Positions 11,171 to 24,516 of a stretch of 64,000 nt of DNA are shown piece after piece. A program made the position numbers and the translations under genes. Source of the stretch: Pithys albifrons albifrons (lineage: Eukaryota > Chordata > Aves > Passeriformes > Thamnophilidae); NCBI RefSeq assembly GCF_047495875.1, contig NC_092497.1:60673477-60737476 (forward strand). The letters run 5' to 3'. Position 1 is the stretch's first letter. The number at the start of each line of letters is the position of its first letter. The notes beneath the pieces are model-generated. The model was given only the letters and a program-made list of their open reading frames with translations, searched no databases and was not told the origin of the DNA.

Positions 11171-12612
11171 GTCGATGTGTTTCCTTGTTTCAGCAGAGAT
11201 CTGTCATTTCATACACCAGCTAACTTGTCATTCAGCAAGAGAGATTCGTAAGCTTGGCCTCTCTGGTTCTGCTTTGGGGTGCCAAACGCTCTGGCTGGTG
11301 ATCCTACCTTCAATGCATGTGACTGCTTATGAAAATAGTAAACTGTTCCATAAGGCATGTCATGGAAACAGTGTAATTTGCAGTAATATCGGCAGGTGAA
11401 AACATGGGGATGAATAACTACCTACCATACTGTGTATACTTCATATACATCTATCTAGTGTTTCGAGATGGCATTTGAAAAGAAATGCTGTTTCATTTAG
11501 TTTTATGGAAGTAGTTGTCTTATCTGTGTTGTGAGTTTCTTTGAACTGTTTCCTTCCAGATTCATAGTCCTTCAGCAGAAAAAATGGAAGGAAATACCAA
11601 ACCAATGCTTTTAAAACTGATGTATGAAATAATGGTTTTTATCTGTAAAACTGAAAAAGTATTTGGGGATTTACATGCAAAAAACATTCCACTACTTTTG
11701 GGAAGAAATTGAAATGTTAGTTCCACTGGGCATGAAAATGTACATTGCTCAAGCTTGCATTGAGAATGCCTTATTCAGACTTTTCCTGTTTATATACAAT
11801 ATTTTAATAACAACCAAAATTACTCAGATTTCTGCCATTTCATTCTGTAGTAAAGTGCTAGCGAAACAAAACAATAGACTAAACAAGGATTAGAGTAGAT
11901 GCAATTTTTTGACATACCATTGTATTTATTCATTAATTTCTAAACTGTGCAGCTAGAAGACTTTTTATAAGGCCTAAGGGAGTAATCTGCAATTAAATAA
12001 GTTGTACATGCTTAAAGGAAGCTATTCCAAAACTTACTGATTTTGCTTTGGGGAAATACTCTCATACAAACTCTGGGAGCAAGTCATATAATATAGTTGG
12101 TTGCTGGGTAGTTTAACTTCATAAGTAACCAGTTTCCATTTGTCAGCATAATTAGTCCATATTTTCCTGACAAAGAACCCCTCCTACATGCAAAGTGATC
12201 CACCAGCACAGATCTTGCATCCACCCAGAGTTCTTGTGTCTTAAGTTATCAGCTGTGTGCATCAATCAGCTTGCAAAAGTAGATTCAGGCTATTGAGCTA
12301 TCTTGATTTCTTGTTGAACATAATTGACAGGAACTGAAAAATTAATGTGAACCAGGATGTATAACCATTTGTATTTGTTGTCTTTTTGACAGCACGTGGC
12401 TGTCGTAAGGATATATTACAAAAATGTCAAAAAGAACCTGATGTACAACAGAGTCATTCATGCTCATTAAACTTTTTAGTACCGATAGTTACATAGTATC
12501 CTGATACACTCAACATTCCTCCTTTGCTTTCATTGTTTTTGTTCTATGTTAGGCCTTGCACAACTTGCCTTGAAAAAATGTATCAGCTACTGTAAAACAA
12601 GACTTTAATAAA
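11171..12612 (+). other. CAMK4: CAMK4 3'UTR, proximal part with candidate poly(A) signal
   Basis: This is AT-rich non-coding sequence directly after the CAMK4 stop. AATAAA occurs at 12607-12612 (CTTTAATAAAACACTC), with further AATAAA-like strings near 12680 and 12700. The 3'UTR could instead run much further, because another well-placed AATAAA lies at 19153-19158. The end is inferred from signal sequences only. Confidence 0.4.
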
Positions 12613-14439
12613 ACACTCAGTAGCTGATTTCCTGATGAAATTTAAAGGTAATACAATATTATCACATAGCAGGTTTGATAAATAAAATGTTCTCTAGATT
12701 AATAAATAAAGGAAGATTAAAGATATTGTCTTTACTAGTTAAAAGTGCATGCTAATGAATGTATTATATTTGAGATTTTTTTTATCCATTTCTTAGAACG
12801 ATTTGCAGTTGTACAAAAAGGTATGCTAACTAAGCAGGATTGCAATCTAAAGTACGTGTATCCATCCTTTTTTCAAGTGGCACACTTTGAGGTCAGCTGA
12901 AACAGCTGGTGGGCACATGGCAGCTGTGTAAGGCCAACAAAGACACTTTTGAAGATTGTTCTCTGTACAGTAAGACTAATCACTCTGGAGAAGAATAGGT
13001 GCATCCGCCTGCCTCACCTTTTACTGTTTGTTTTTCCTCCTGAGAGATGACTTCAGGACAAATGCACTTCTCAGCCACTTTACTCCTCCCCCTGGTACTG
13101 TGGTGAAACTGTCTAAAAAAGTAGGAAGGTTTGATGGGAGAGGCTGGATTTCTGTAACATTTCCTCCTTCAATTGATATAGTTGTTTCTAATCTGCAGAA
13201 TTGGAGCTGGCTGCACAGTCACTGCACATCTGAGAGCTTGAGCAGAAACATCTTCATCTGAGGCATGGTTTGTTGAGCTGAAAAGTAGTCCCAGCTGATT
13301 CTTAAGAGTTATTTTTTGCTAAATTATACCATAGCGTATCATAACTGTGAAATGATGTCATGCAACAGGAGACCTCTCTGTCACAGCGTGATCTCAGAGG
13401 CAGCTCAGTTTTGTGCATAAAGGCACTGGAACTTCAGTTGGTTTTGCTTTTTTATTTCTGTTATGCTCAACGTGTAACAATTAGGATGCCTGTGCTGAAT
13501 GGATTACTAGTTTGTGACTCTGTAAAGCAGTGTATCGGTTTATGTTTGACAGCACTACACAGAAAGAGGAGGAACAGTAGGGTGTATGCATGCAGTGCAA
13601 GAGAGGAGTGTTACCTTTGCATTGGTTTTGTCTGAAAAAAATCACATCCCGGCATCATCTGCTGTAATTCAGACTGTGGGGTGCAACACCAGTGTCACTG
13701 TGGCTGAAAAATATGATCACATTTGGAAACTACTGAAGACGAACCGGTTTCACATGTGTGGTTATAAATGAGGTAGAGTTACTTATGCTCTTTTCTGTTG
13801 AAATCCTTTAATTCTTTAAATTATTTTTAAAATTAATTTTTAAAAATATTTAACATATTAGCACAGTCCTTCACATATGAAAGGGGAAACCCTGCCATCT
13901 GTTTGAAGTATTTCAATGTAGCTAAACTTTTCCTTTAAAAATAGATTGTAGCACTGGCCAGTTAAAATCTAATATATGAGAACTCTGCTGAGGATCTGAT
14001 GGCTGTTAAATGGGTAAAGAAGTCCTGCAGTTGCACCACAAAAGGTTATAAGTGCATAGGTCCTGTAGGCATAGTGTTAATGTAACAAAAATTACCACAC
14101 TGACCAAGTCAGATGCACAGTTAGACCTAGAGCACAGTGGCAGGGATGCAAGTTGAGTCCTGAAGAAACTAAAGATAAACAAAGAGACAGGGCAAAACAT
14201 TCTTAAAGTTACTTTATAAAACAGTAATAACTCAAAGAATATCCCTTCTTCCCTTTCCGAAAAATTCCAGGTAGAACATAAAACCACAATAGTGAGAGTT
14301 CATTCTGTTTTTATATAAAGAATTTAATTCCTTTGATAAGCCCCTACACAACACCATGTTTCATTAAACAAAACGCATCAGCTGTGTTGCAAAATAAGAA
14401 GAAAACAAATGAAAACAAAAAAATAGGAATAAGGCACTT
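12613..14439. other. Intergenic or distal CAMK4 3'UTR
   Basis: No gene or recognised repeat was seen. Short reading frames here lack codon structure or homology. Confidence 0.6.
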
Positions 14440-14902
14440 ACCTAGTCTAGGCTCAAGTCTCCTGGAGCAGGGCCAGCAGAGGGCTACAAAGATGTAGAGG
14501 GACAGAAGCATCTCATGAGAAAAAGCTGAAGGAGCTGGGCCTTGAGAACAGGCAACTGAGAGGGGACATCAAAGTACAGAAGTATTTGAAGGGAGAGTGT
14601 CAAGAAGATGGAGCCAGGCTCTTCTCAGTGATGCCAAGTCAAGGACAAGAGGCAATGGGCAGGAACTTACGCATAGGAAGTTCCCTAAATATGAGGAAGA
14701 ACTTCACTGTGCAGTTAACTGAGCACTGGAAGAGTTTGCTCAGAGGGGGTGGTGAGTCTCCCTTTCTGGAGATACTTTAGAACCATATGGATGCAATCCC
14801 ATGCAATGTGCTTTAGGAAACCTGGCCAGCAGGTGCAACTGGGTGACCCCACCAGAGGTCCCTTCCAACCTTACCCATTCTGTGATTCTGTGATTTTGTG
14901 AT
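14440..14902 (+). mobile_element. CR1 LINE 3'-end fragment
   Basis: The sequence contains CR1 ORF2 C-terminal coding remnants (GECQEDGARLFSV, MRKNFTVQLTEHWKSLL) and ends in the diagnostic CR1 tail TCTGTGATTCTGTGATTTTG. It is 5' truncated, as is usual for CR1. It lies in the intergenic or 3'UTR region downstream of CAMK4. Confidence 0.85.
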
Positions 14903-15111
14903 CTTAGTTTCAGAACATACATAAGCTTTTACTAGTAAGACTCTAGACTCTCCACATAAGCAAGATTTTGCTTCATATCTGGGAAGTAACACTTCTAGAT
15001 AGAGTGATTCAGTGAATATTACTGGTGGGTCAGTGAAGAACATCCCTTGGAGTGTGAATCCTCTAAACAATATAAACATAGAACAATATCCATGTAAATA
15101 ACTAAAAATCC

Positions 15112-15116
<5 letters not shown>

Positions 15117-15167
<51 letters not shown>
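15117..15167. repeat. (AC)n microsatellite, about 25 units
   Basis: A pure AC dinucleotide run of about 51 bp is the longest perfect microsatellite in the window. It is likely to be length-polymorphic. Confidence 0.98.
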
Positions 15168-15169
<2 letters not shown>

Positions 15170-16022
15170 CTGCATTACATCCTTTTCTACCTTTCAGAGA
15201 GAAACAGAGAACATGAATGCAGTCATGAACTTAGTGATTGGAAGGCATTCAAATATTATGAGAATAGACATAGTACAGAAGCAGAAATACAGTGGAAGAG
15301 TCAAAGTGGCCCAATTCTGAACTTAGTAGATTAAAATGTAAGTGCATGCACACACAAATACATAAATTTATCAGAAGAAATGCAGAGACTGCTGAATAAT
15401 CTGTAAGAGACATGTCTATTAACAGCTGTAGTAACCTTTTAAGCCTTCTTTTGTCCTTTGCCAGCATTACTCAGCTGGAACTGAAATTAAAATGATCAAC
15501 AGTTCTGGATACATGAATCATCACTGGTTGAAATTCAATGTAATGGATATCAGGGTATGAAATATAATAAAGACAATGGTACAGAGTTTTCCTCAGCTCT
15601 GACTCCTTCCAATGCACAATTGGGAAAAAGATTGTTTCAGTGCCCTTGTCCTTTTGCATGCTCAGTACATGGGTTGGAGTGGGGCAACAACACAAGCACA
15701 GCATTTTGTGATGAGTTAGAGCTGCCCTAAGCTGCACCACAGGCCCCTCCCCAGCAATGCTCCATCAACAGTATGACAGAACTGACAATCTGGCCCTTAA
15801 TTTGTGTATCAGGAAGATGTTTACTGGCCAAGGTGTATTAAACAGCATGTGATTGCACAGAGCATCTCTCACAGCTCTTCTTTCTCTCTGCCTGAGAAAT
15901 TGCAGCACTCCAGAGTGTTTATGATGATACACAAAGAGCAAAGATTAAAAGAAAGGGATCTTTTTCCATTTGAAGCTCTGGCTCCAAGAATAAATGTTAA
16001 CATGCATTCATGACCAAATGGC

Positions 16023-16042
16023 TTATTATTATTATTATTATT
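16023..16042. repeat. (ATT)n microsatellite
   Basis: Six to seven ATT units in the region downstream of CAMK4. Confidence 0.95.
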
Positions 16043-18000
16043 CCCCTTTGAGCTTCCTCTTTTTTTTTTCTGGCCCTGGACCCCATGGGGCATGCAGAAA
16101 GAGCTGCCAGACAGAGGGTAAAGAGACATCTGATACTTGGCAGATTTCAGCTTTTCTGCCTTGACAAATCTGCTGTTGCCCTTGGTTCCATCAGGTGGTT
16201 TCACTCCTGCTCATGTGCTCCCAAAAGAGTCGGGGTTTTATTGGTCGAGTATACACATATGTCTCTGTTAGCCATCCCTGGTTTGATTTGTCATTGCCCG
16301 TTAGTAGCCACGGAGAGATGTTCCTAACCCTCCCCTCCCCCCCCCATTTCCTAGACTCATGCTATTTTCTGATTCCTTCAGTTTTCTTTCTCAAGAACCT
16401 ATAGCCTGACAGAAATAGCTCAGTGATGTGCAACAAATGCCAGACAGAAACAGAAAATAATTCAGCTTCTTGGTTTAGTTTCCCAATAGAAAATGAAGGC
16501 TCACATACTGCTGTGTGAGCTGCCAATATTGAGGGTGAGGACTCAGAGCAAAGTGGCGTAACAATAGCACCTGCAATGTTCTGCTCCTCAGCACCAGGAA
16601 GCTCCTTTGTCAACACCACCTTTTCTTCAGTGGAAACAACATTTAGGTCAATCCAAAGGCACACATCAGGCTTAGGAAATCTGAAAAGTATCATGTATAC
16701 TATGACAAGTGATCTTAATATCATTTACTTAATACCAGTTCATCTACTTAGCTTCATATTTTATGCAGCATTGCCATTTACAGTGTTGTAAGAAAAAACT
16801 GTGAAGTCAGTTCAGAACACTTGCTCCCATTTGTTGCCTGGAACTGTAAATAATTATCTGCTTTGTAATGCAAAACTCTGTGGAGCTAATCATTGTATCT
16901 GAGTACATATACAGAGGGGAAGTCTGACAAAGAGAGAGAAGACTAATTCTTATCCCTGTGTTGAGTGGATCTGGGATGGATCTTCTAATTGACATTACTA
17001 TGTCACATGACTTGAATCAGTTACTCTGGTAACCCAAAAGCTGAGGACAAGCAAGTCACTGGGTGTGATTTGCAGTTGCTAAACGGCATGTGATCTGCAC
17101 CAGAGACAATATGCTCTAGTAGCCATTGAGTCATATGTATTCATCCACAGAATTGTTCATAGGGGTTTGCATCATCCTATTAGTCCTCAGATCCCAAAGC
17201 ATGACGGTGTTATTTACAAATGCTAATGTTACATGAAGGAGCATAACATCACAAATCACTAAGTAACATGGAACAATAAACACCACAAAAAAAATGCCAG
17301 AGAACTTTGCTACAGAACAGACCAAAGAGAGCTCCTTCTTTGCTTTGTGTCAGCAAGGAATAAAGTGGAAAGTGTCTCTAAGTGTTTCTTCCAAGCTCTC
17401 ACTTTTCTTGATTTCTGTTATTTTCCAGACTTTCCAACCAGACATGTTTATGAAAGCAGTGCAAATGTATCCAGTGACAGCCTCCTCCAGATGGAAAAAC
17501 ATCACCACTCACCCAACTTTTAATATGTCAGACATCAAAGTTTTATTGTTTGTGCTATTAATATGGCACCTAAGCAAATGGGCTGTATGTATATTGAGAA
17601 AAAATATCCTTGAACAATTTACTAAACCCCATGCTGCACCAGCATCCTCCCTAAGAAGTATTTTCCTTGGCAATGACAGTGATCCATGGGACCCGTCAGA
17701 GCATGCAAAGCTGATGCAACCACCAACTTATTGCTCTCAGTGTAGTGGTAATGTCTTCTTTGCTCTGCTCAATTTTTTACCATCTTAGTTGCAGGGAAAC
17801 AGTAATTACAAACAAAGAGATTTTTTACTGCAAGTAATTAGAAACAAGAACATTTGAAACTACTAGCTGTTGAGAGATAACCCAAGCTGTGTTTTTGTGC
17901 TGTTATGCACAACCATTTCCTTGTTCACACCACATCCTTGTGAGATGCCATGCTAATGCTTCTGATTAAATAGCAATGTTCAATAAGGGAATATTGTTTT

Positions 18001-18042
18001 GGGGTTTGGTTGGGGGGGGGTTAGTTTGGGTTTGGTTTGGGG
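18001..18042 (+). other. G-rich tract, potential G-quadruplex
   Basis: Four G-runs (18001-18004, 18012-18020, 18028-18030, 18039-18042) are separated by T-rich loops of 7-8 nt. That satisfies a loose four-run G-quadruplex pattern on the plus strand. Confidence 0.45.
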
Positions 18043-18155
18043 TTTTTTATTAAGAATACACAGTGTTGAGAGGCCTATGCTTGTGAGAAAATTACCTCTG
18101 AAATGATTAGGTGCTCAGGTAGAAGGAAAGATGGAGAGATGGAGGATGAACCCTA

Positions 18156-18250
18156 GTCATAGAACCATAGACTCATTTAGGTTAGGAAAGACCTTTAAGA
18201 TCATTGAGTTGAATTGTTAACCCAGCACTGCCAAGACCACCACTAGTAGA
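18156..18250 (-). mobile_element. CR1 LINE 3'-end fragment
   Basis: TCATAGAACCATAGACTCAT followed by TTAGGTTAGGAAAGACCTTT and AAGATCATTGAGT is the reverse complement of a CR1 3' end. Only about 95 bp is retained. Confidence 0.75.
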
Positions 18251-19152
18251 ATGGTCTTGCAAAACAGCAGTGGTGGCTGGTCCAGCTTGTGAAGGAGTGG
18301 GAAGAGGGGAAGAATTGTTGGGGGAAGAAGTCTGTTGGTCCCAAGGAGCTAAACCACCACGCCCTTGCAAGCCCAGGAAGTACCAAGCAGAGGCTGGCTG
18401 GCTGCTGCACATCCAGAGTATGGAGCTCAAAAGCTTAAACTGGTTTTAACCAAAAGAAATGGGATACATTAAGGGCTTGTGTCTGGCTTGGCCTTAGTTT
18501 GGAGTCTTCTGGCAACTCCTGGCTATGTGAGGACCAGACCATAAGCAGGGAATTTTGTGATTCTGTTTATTCAAGAATAGTATATGCTGCATGGTTAGGG
18601 TATGTGCTGATGCTTCCAAGATAGACAAATGGTGCTATTGAGTAGTAACACAAAGTATTTTATAAGGCTGTTACAGAAGCTCTTTGACCTCAGAGCAATG
18701 GTGGCTGGACTCTTATTAATAACAATCAAAAATGTTATATATATTTGTATATATATATAGTAGACTTTCTTAAGTTAGCTCCATGTCCTATGTACCTTTG
18801 TCCTTCTTTTACTGCTTAATGTGTAAGAAATCCTGTACTGTCAATGCTGTTTGCTTCTACTAGCAGTGATGTTACAAACTAGATAGAAGTTTGTGGACTG
18901 CTTGTTTAACTGTACACTTTTACTTTTGACTAAGCCTGTTTGTGTACTAACTTTTCTGATACTGTGCAAATGAACCAGAGAGAACTTTGAACTAGGAAAG
19001 AAAATGACTGTTTTGTTACTTCAGTGTATTGTATGTGGGACCAATGTACCTGCTCATGTGCTTGCATGGGAATGCTGATAAGACATGAGAATATGCTTTG
19101 ACAGTGGGATGTTGATTTTTAACAAGTGTCTTGCATGACTCATCTGATGCTA

Positions 19153-19158
19153 AATAAA
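19153..19158 (+). terminator. Candidate distal CAMK4 poly(A) signal
   Basis: AATAAA lies in the context ATGCTAAATAAACTAG, at the end of a stretch (about 18710-19160) that is free of recognisable repeats and looks like 3'UTR. If used, it would give CAMK4 a 3'UTR of about 8 kb containing the CR1 piece at 14.4-14.9 kb and the (CA)n tract. This is inference only. Confidence 0.2.
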
Positions 19159-19379
19159 CTAGTAAACCTAGAAATGCTTACTTCTATTATTTTCTTACAG
19201 CTAATGCTTAGCATAAAGTAAGGAACAATAGTCATCATTATAGACACAATTCATGGATGTTACCTGTTGCAAAGCCTAGGATGATTTCCAGCTTGGCATA
19301 GCATTTCCCCTGTTCTCTTCCCTCAAAAACTTAGCAACTTAGTAACAAACTGAATCCGTTATTAGTGGTGGAGTACAGA

Positions 19380-20050
19380 ACTAGGGCACTGTGCCCCAGA
19401 GAGGGTCATGTGAGGTAGAAGTTTGTGTCACATTTTGCTAAAGACATACAGTGATGAAGAGGCCACCACCTCCTTGTGCACTCCATCCAATTGTTCTGCT
19501 ACTCTTAACTGGGAAGTATTTTAAAAAGTTCTGAGTCTTTTTACTGCAGTTAACAGTTGGCAGTTATGATGGTGATATGTTTTCTGCAGCCATTTCTTAT
19601 GAATCCAAAGGTTTTAAAAATGGTCCCTCATTCAGCATCCTCATCTCTCAGAAGCACAAACCAAGGCTTTCCCCAGAATGCACATGCTCTTTGACTGCTG
19701 CTCTTGCTTGCATATGGATTTTCTGCATGCAGTTGACCAGTCTCTTTAACTGTGTTGCCAAAAAAGGGGTAGCCCAAAGCTGCATGTGGTACTCCTGATG
19801 GAGACCTTTGCAAGACTGAGGTGCTGAAAGGATTATTTTTTGGTTTTCTATGCTGCTGTTCCCGCTATCTATAATTCAGCACCCTTTGTGATGTTTCCTC
19901 CTGCTCATTTTGCAAGAATGATGGTTTGGCCAGTTAGCCACTGTGTTGTACTGGAGGGGCTTTGTTATTCCTGCCCCTGCAACTCCTTAGTCTTGCAAAC
20001 TGCTTGACTGCAGAGCCCTCACATCCTGTTGTCGGAGATGATTTTTCAAA
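19380..20050 (-). mobile_element. Possible ancient CR1-like remnant
   Basis: Scattered phrases (CCACCACCTCCTTGTGCACT, AAAAAAGGGGTAGCCCAAAG, GTGGTACTCCTGATGGAG) have the word order of a minus-oriented CR1, but the stretch is heavily diverged. It could also be unique sequence. Confidence 0.3.
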
Positions 20051-20816
20051 AATTTCAAAGAAATAAACGACAATAAACTACACAAGACATTTTCCATGCC
20101 AACAGTCTTCCAAAATCTAATGTCTGATTTGGCATTTCCATTGATGATGCTGAATCTTTTCCCAAACTAAGGCAAGGCATAGGTTCTTACCACAGTTTCA
20201 TGAATTTATATTCTTCACACTTCCGTAACAGAATGAAAAAGGGGAGGGGAAAGTCCAAAGGGCAGAATAGGGCATGTATTGAGGAGATTTTTAACCCATC
20301 CTGGAGCTCAAGGATTTTTTTTTGCTTTGGACTGCCGTCCCCATGATAATCAGTCCTTATATAGTAAAACTCAGTCAGCAGCACAGCTCAGCAAGGATTG
20401 GAAAAGGTAGAATGTATTCCAAAGTTTAAACTGTGCTCTAGGACTTCAGTTAATATTTAACATAGATTTAATATCTCTCCCATTGTCATACTATCTTTAA
20501 CCAGGAAGTGGGTTTCAACATCATTATTTTTTTATTAATTCTAGTTAGTCACCTTAATAATTTTTCAAAAGTCCAAAGTGGTCTCTATACCTATCCTTCC
20601 CCACTTTGCAGAAGATGACATGATGCAAGCCCTGCAAGAATGTGCTGTATCTCAGAGGCCACAGCTCCTTTTCTCAGCTACATTTCTTTCCACCGAAATA
20701 AAAAGCTACAGAACTCTACTGCCTTTATGCCAACTTAGTAAGAGAAACAAGGAAAGGTTCTACATAAGGTAAAAAGATTTTCTTCCTTTGTTTCGGTAGG
20801 TGCTAATTAAATACAG

Positions 20817-20848
20817 GTCAATACATACATGTCAATACATACATGTCA
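20817..20848. repeat. 14-bp tandem repeat
   Basis: The unit GTCAATACATACAT occurs twice in perfect tandem (20817-20830 and 20831-20844) and is followed by a partial third copy, GTCA. Confidence 0.9.
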
Positions 20849-23304
20849 AAACCCAATCTATATGCCTTCTGCAAGGTGCTATGTGTTCACATATTTTGGA
20901 TTAACTTAATTTTGATGGTCAATAAATCATCTCTTAAATGTATTAAAAGCTAAGCATTCCTAAGCCAAAATAATAAAGTTCTTCCACAGCAATCACGGGG
21001 TCATCACAAAAAAAATTTCTATATATACTTTTAGAATTAAAGCTTTCAGAAAATCCTATTTGTACAGTTTTCAAGAGATTCCAATTTAGCCAAAGTCTGA
21101 GTTGGGGATCTTCCATGCCCTAAATCAAGTTTCTAAGTAAAGATAGGCTTTATGGCTTTCGAAATTAAGGAAACAAATTGATATCATTAGAGATCACCAC
21201 TGAAGATGAACTACACCACCAGATATAACTCCCCAAAAAGTCACTGAGTGGTACATCTAGTTGCACAAGAATTGAAGAAGTCTTTTGAAATCCAGTCTTT
21301 CAATTTATTCTGCAGTTGCATTCAAAAAATAAATACAACTGCTCAAATGCTGAGCACAGTAAGTTAAACCCAGTGTTAAAATAGACTGACATTGACTTCC
21401 TGCACATAGGAACACCTTGACTGGTTCAACTAGAATTAGGGTTGCTTTAACAGCAGTGAATCTCCTAGGCTGAATCACCCCCCCTCACACCATCAAAACC
21501 ATTCTGGTTACTCATGATTAATGGAGGAATTACACTCTTTCTTTTGTTTTATAAATTCACCGTGTTTCATGTAGATAAATTCATCAAATTTCAGATCAGG
21601 GCCTGTGATTTATCCAAAGTACTGGTCCACCTCCCAGCAAGCTGTACTAGAGTACCTTGGACTGCCCCCAAATCGAACTGAGCCCAGTCTCTATCTTCTG
21701 CATATATAAAAAAGGAGCACAACTACAGGCAAAGTTTAATGCTGGAAGTTTTAGAGGAGGAACAGAAGCCAAACATGAAAATTGTCTTTAGTCACCTCTT
21801 CCACAGACACACAGAGCACCTAGTCAAAGTGCCAAAGAATAAAGTGTCATATTGCCAAAATCTCTATAAAAAGTTAAAAAAAATCAGCCATATAAAAATA
21901 ATTTTGATGCATCTATATACATGCCATTTCCCCAGCAAAAACAGGTCTCTGCTATTCTTGGCCACCATGTTCAGGAGTTGCTTCTGGATAACAATATTCC
22001 AGGTTAAATGAAGCACTCTTACACTCAAGTGACAGAAATCTATACTAAGTAATTTACTTTATCTCCGATTTCTTCTAAATAAGCAAAACATGGGTTCCGA
22101 TACTTTCTTCCTTCAACGGCTTTCCTGTTTGTCTTGTCTCCATCTAGATTGTCCACTAACTTAGGAGGAAAAGAATGTCACAGTGGGAACCAGCTGATTT
22201 TATGGGGTTTAGTTCTGATGTACTCTGGTTAAAGAAAAGCTCTGCTTCAAGATCTTGCACTCCTCTCCACCTACAGCTATATAAAAAGAATTTAAATTTT
22301 AGTTTCAAATAAATGCAACAGACTTTGAAATTGCACATCGTTCTTCTACTTCTATGGATCTTTCTTCTAGTTCTGTATTACTCTGTAGCTGAACTGAAAT
22401 TTTTATTAAAAATATCAACACAAAATACACAGAAATTTTCTTCCATTTAAACTCAAGTTCTTTCTTCAGCTGCTCTGTGCTTCACCAGCCTTTACTGAAA
22501 GCTTAAAATGCCATTTCACTGAATACTAAATAAGGATAGATATTCTTGAAGTGTTAGAGGTCCTAAAATGAGTGTTTGGAACAGGGGCTTCTCAAGCTTA
22601 CCTGCAGTGCCTAGTGTTGTAAAGCATTCTTCTTTAAGTGTCTTGTGCTGCTTTTGACTAACCAAGGAGTGTAAAGGGAACTGTCTAATACATAAAACCC
22701 AAGAGGGAGTTAACATCTTTTGCCTATGAAGACACCACTGGCTGTTTGATGCATTGTTTTTAATGGTTTTAAAAAGTACTAAATACGTTGAAACACGAAG
22801 CAGGTTGAAAAGCCCTTACTATATTTAGCATCATGGTTTTTCTACCTCTTTCTGCTTGAGCAATGAGAAAGAAAAGTCCTCCCTGTTGAGAGTTCAGCTA
22901 TAGTGGCCAGTGTCAAAAAAGGTAATATACTGGGCAAAAATTTTCATCTAAAGGGTTTTTTTTTCTAAGGGTTCATTACCAGTGCTTGGATTGTGTGCAC
23001 ACAACTGGCTTCAGAATATCAAGGCTTCAAGGTACTTTCCCTAACTACTACACAGTTAGACTTGCCTCTGTGAGCTCTGGTGAAGCACAGGGATAATTAA
23101 AATCTCACCTGAGCAAATTACACATATCAACATTAAAAGCTTAATCTTAGGTTTTAGGGAGAAGTCAGGTTCCTAGCAGCAAAGAGAGTAATTTTTTGAG
23201 TGCCCCTGCTATGTTCCTGTTGGAATCACTAGGTCTTCTCTCTGCCCTTCAGGACATCTGACCAACTCTGCAGCTTGAGCTTTGGCCTTCAATTGCTAGT
23301 TTCA

Positions 23305-23310
23305 TTTATT
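23305..23310 (-). terminator. Candidate STARD4 poly(A) signal
   Basis: On the minus strand this reads AATAAA, about 980 bp past the STARD4 stop codon. Other minus-strand AATAAA or ATTAAA strings lie further out (about 22.4 and 21.3 kb), so the true 3' end cannot be fixed from sequence. Confidence 0.25.
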
Positions 23311-23474
23311 ACAAAGAACAGTCTTGGGTTAATGAATGCCACAGAACACTCAGCAGCATCAGCATGCTGTCAGTCTGTGCTGGGCTACAGCATTGCCTAA
23401 ACCTAAAAAAAATGACCATCTCTTTCTGTTGCTTAAAAAAAACTGAAAAAACAGGTTTTTCAATTAAGGAAGAA

Positions 23475-23522
23475 ACACACACACATACACAGAGAAAAAA
23501 ACCCAAAACCACACACACACAA
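23475..23522. repeat. Interrupted AC-rich simple repeat
   Basis: Two short AC runs are separated by AGAGAAAAAAACCCAAAACC. The tract lies beyond the STARD4 stop, probably in its 3'UTR or just downstream. Confidence 0.8.
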
Positions 23523-24289
23523 TTACATGCAAATTTAAGTAAAAAATTCTTCAGAAGTGCAGAGTATCACTGAAAATCCACTGAGGTTTGCTATTTTGAC
23601 ACGTGTGATTAAAAGCCCACAAAAAACTATGGAAAGACACCTGATGACTCAAATGAGCTTTGGATCAGGTGTAAGGGCATTTCTTTATCTATGCACTGAG
23701 ACTGTTATATACAACAGTAAATAACTTACAACATCAAAGAAATGCCAATAATGAACTTACTTTTGCTAACAAGTGCAAAGAGCTTTCTTATGAATAGCAT
23801 CAGTTAATAACTTAGCCATATAATATTCCTGTGATAAATCAAAGTAAAAAAAAAGAGTACAGATGCAACTGTAAACTATACATATCAAAAACATTAAGTA
23901 AATATATATATATATGTATAACAAAATTACATTTTCAATGAGATGCTGCCTGTACAGTAACCTGCTCCAGCAAAATCCTGAGTACTTGGCTACCAATACT
24001 GTTGGACAGAGCTGAGTTCAAGTTGCATTTTTCAAGCCCACACATATCTTGTCTTCTATCTGCGGAGTAGCTGCAGAGTGCTTAACAGCAAAAAATCTTG
24101 CACCATGCACTGGGAATGTATGCTAAGTATAACATCAAAAACCACTTGGTAAAGTTGTTTGGATCCTCAACATGAAGGCTCGGGTATCATTCAGGAACAC
24201 TGTTACCTCCACTCAGGAGGTAACTATGAAAAGCTAAACAATGTAATGTGATTGCAAGGAATGCACTGGCTTTTAAGTCACTGTTTAGT

Positions 24290-24516
24290 CTATGTTTTGA
24301 GTGCCTTTTTGAGGTCAGAGTAGAAATTGGCCAAGGTGCTGGACATGGCAGTGTCTACTGCAGACTGTGGCAGCATCCCCCGCAGCTCAGTCTGAATGTA
24401 GCCTGTCAAAAGGCTGTGGTTGGGACAGTCCTTGAGGGGGACGCAGAACCAGCCACAGGGGTGATTGAATCCACGGACAAAGTTGGGCCTCACCTCTCCA
24501 TAGTCTAGGCTTATAC
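24290..24516 (-). CDS. STARD4: STARD4 last coding exon
   Basis: The acceptor CTTCACAG precedes 24516. The exon completes GI and encodes [40 protein letters not shown] and [18 protein letters not shown], then the C-terminal helix ending DLKKALKT, with stop TAG at 24292-24290. The end extends two residues beyond the human KKAL/RKAL terminus. A GAG|GTGAGG string in the exon (around 24493) resembles a splice donor, but the uninterrupted homology shows it is read through. Confidence 0.95.

Larger units (their letters stand above)
15168..18155. other. Intergenic, nothing recognised
   Basis: The stretch contains an ATT microsatellite, a C-run near 16340 and the G-rich tract at 18.0 kb. The 164-codon frame at 17294-17788 is AT-rich, lacks homology and is judged accidental. 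Confidence 0.6.
20050..24289. other. STARD4 3'UTR and convergent intergenic region
   Basis: AT-rich sequence between the two convergent genes. Part of it, probably the right-hand 1-3 kb, must be the STARD4 3'UTR. No other gene was seen. Confidence 0.55.

Noticed and set aside
14813..15175. Frame starting with a Cys-Val repeat
   Set aside because: It is a translation of the (AC)n microsatellite joined to antisense CR1.
17294..17788. 164-codon plus-strand frame
   Set aside because: No recognisable domain, no codon bias or splice context, and it lies in AT-rich intergenic DNA.
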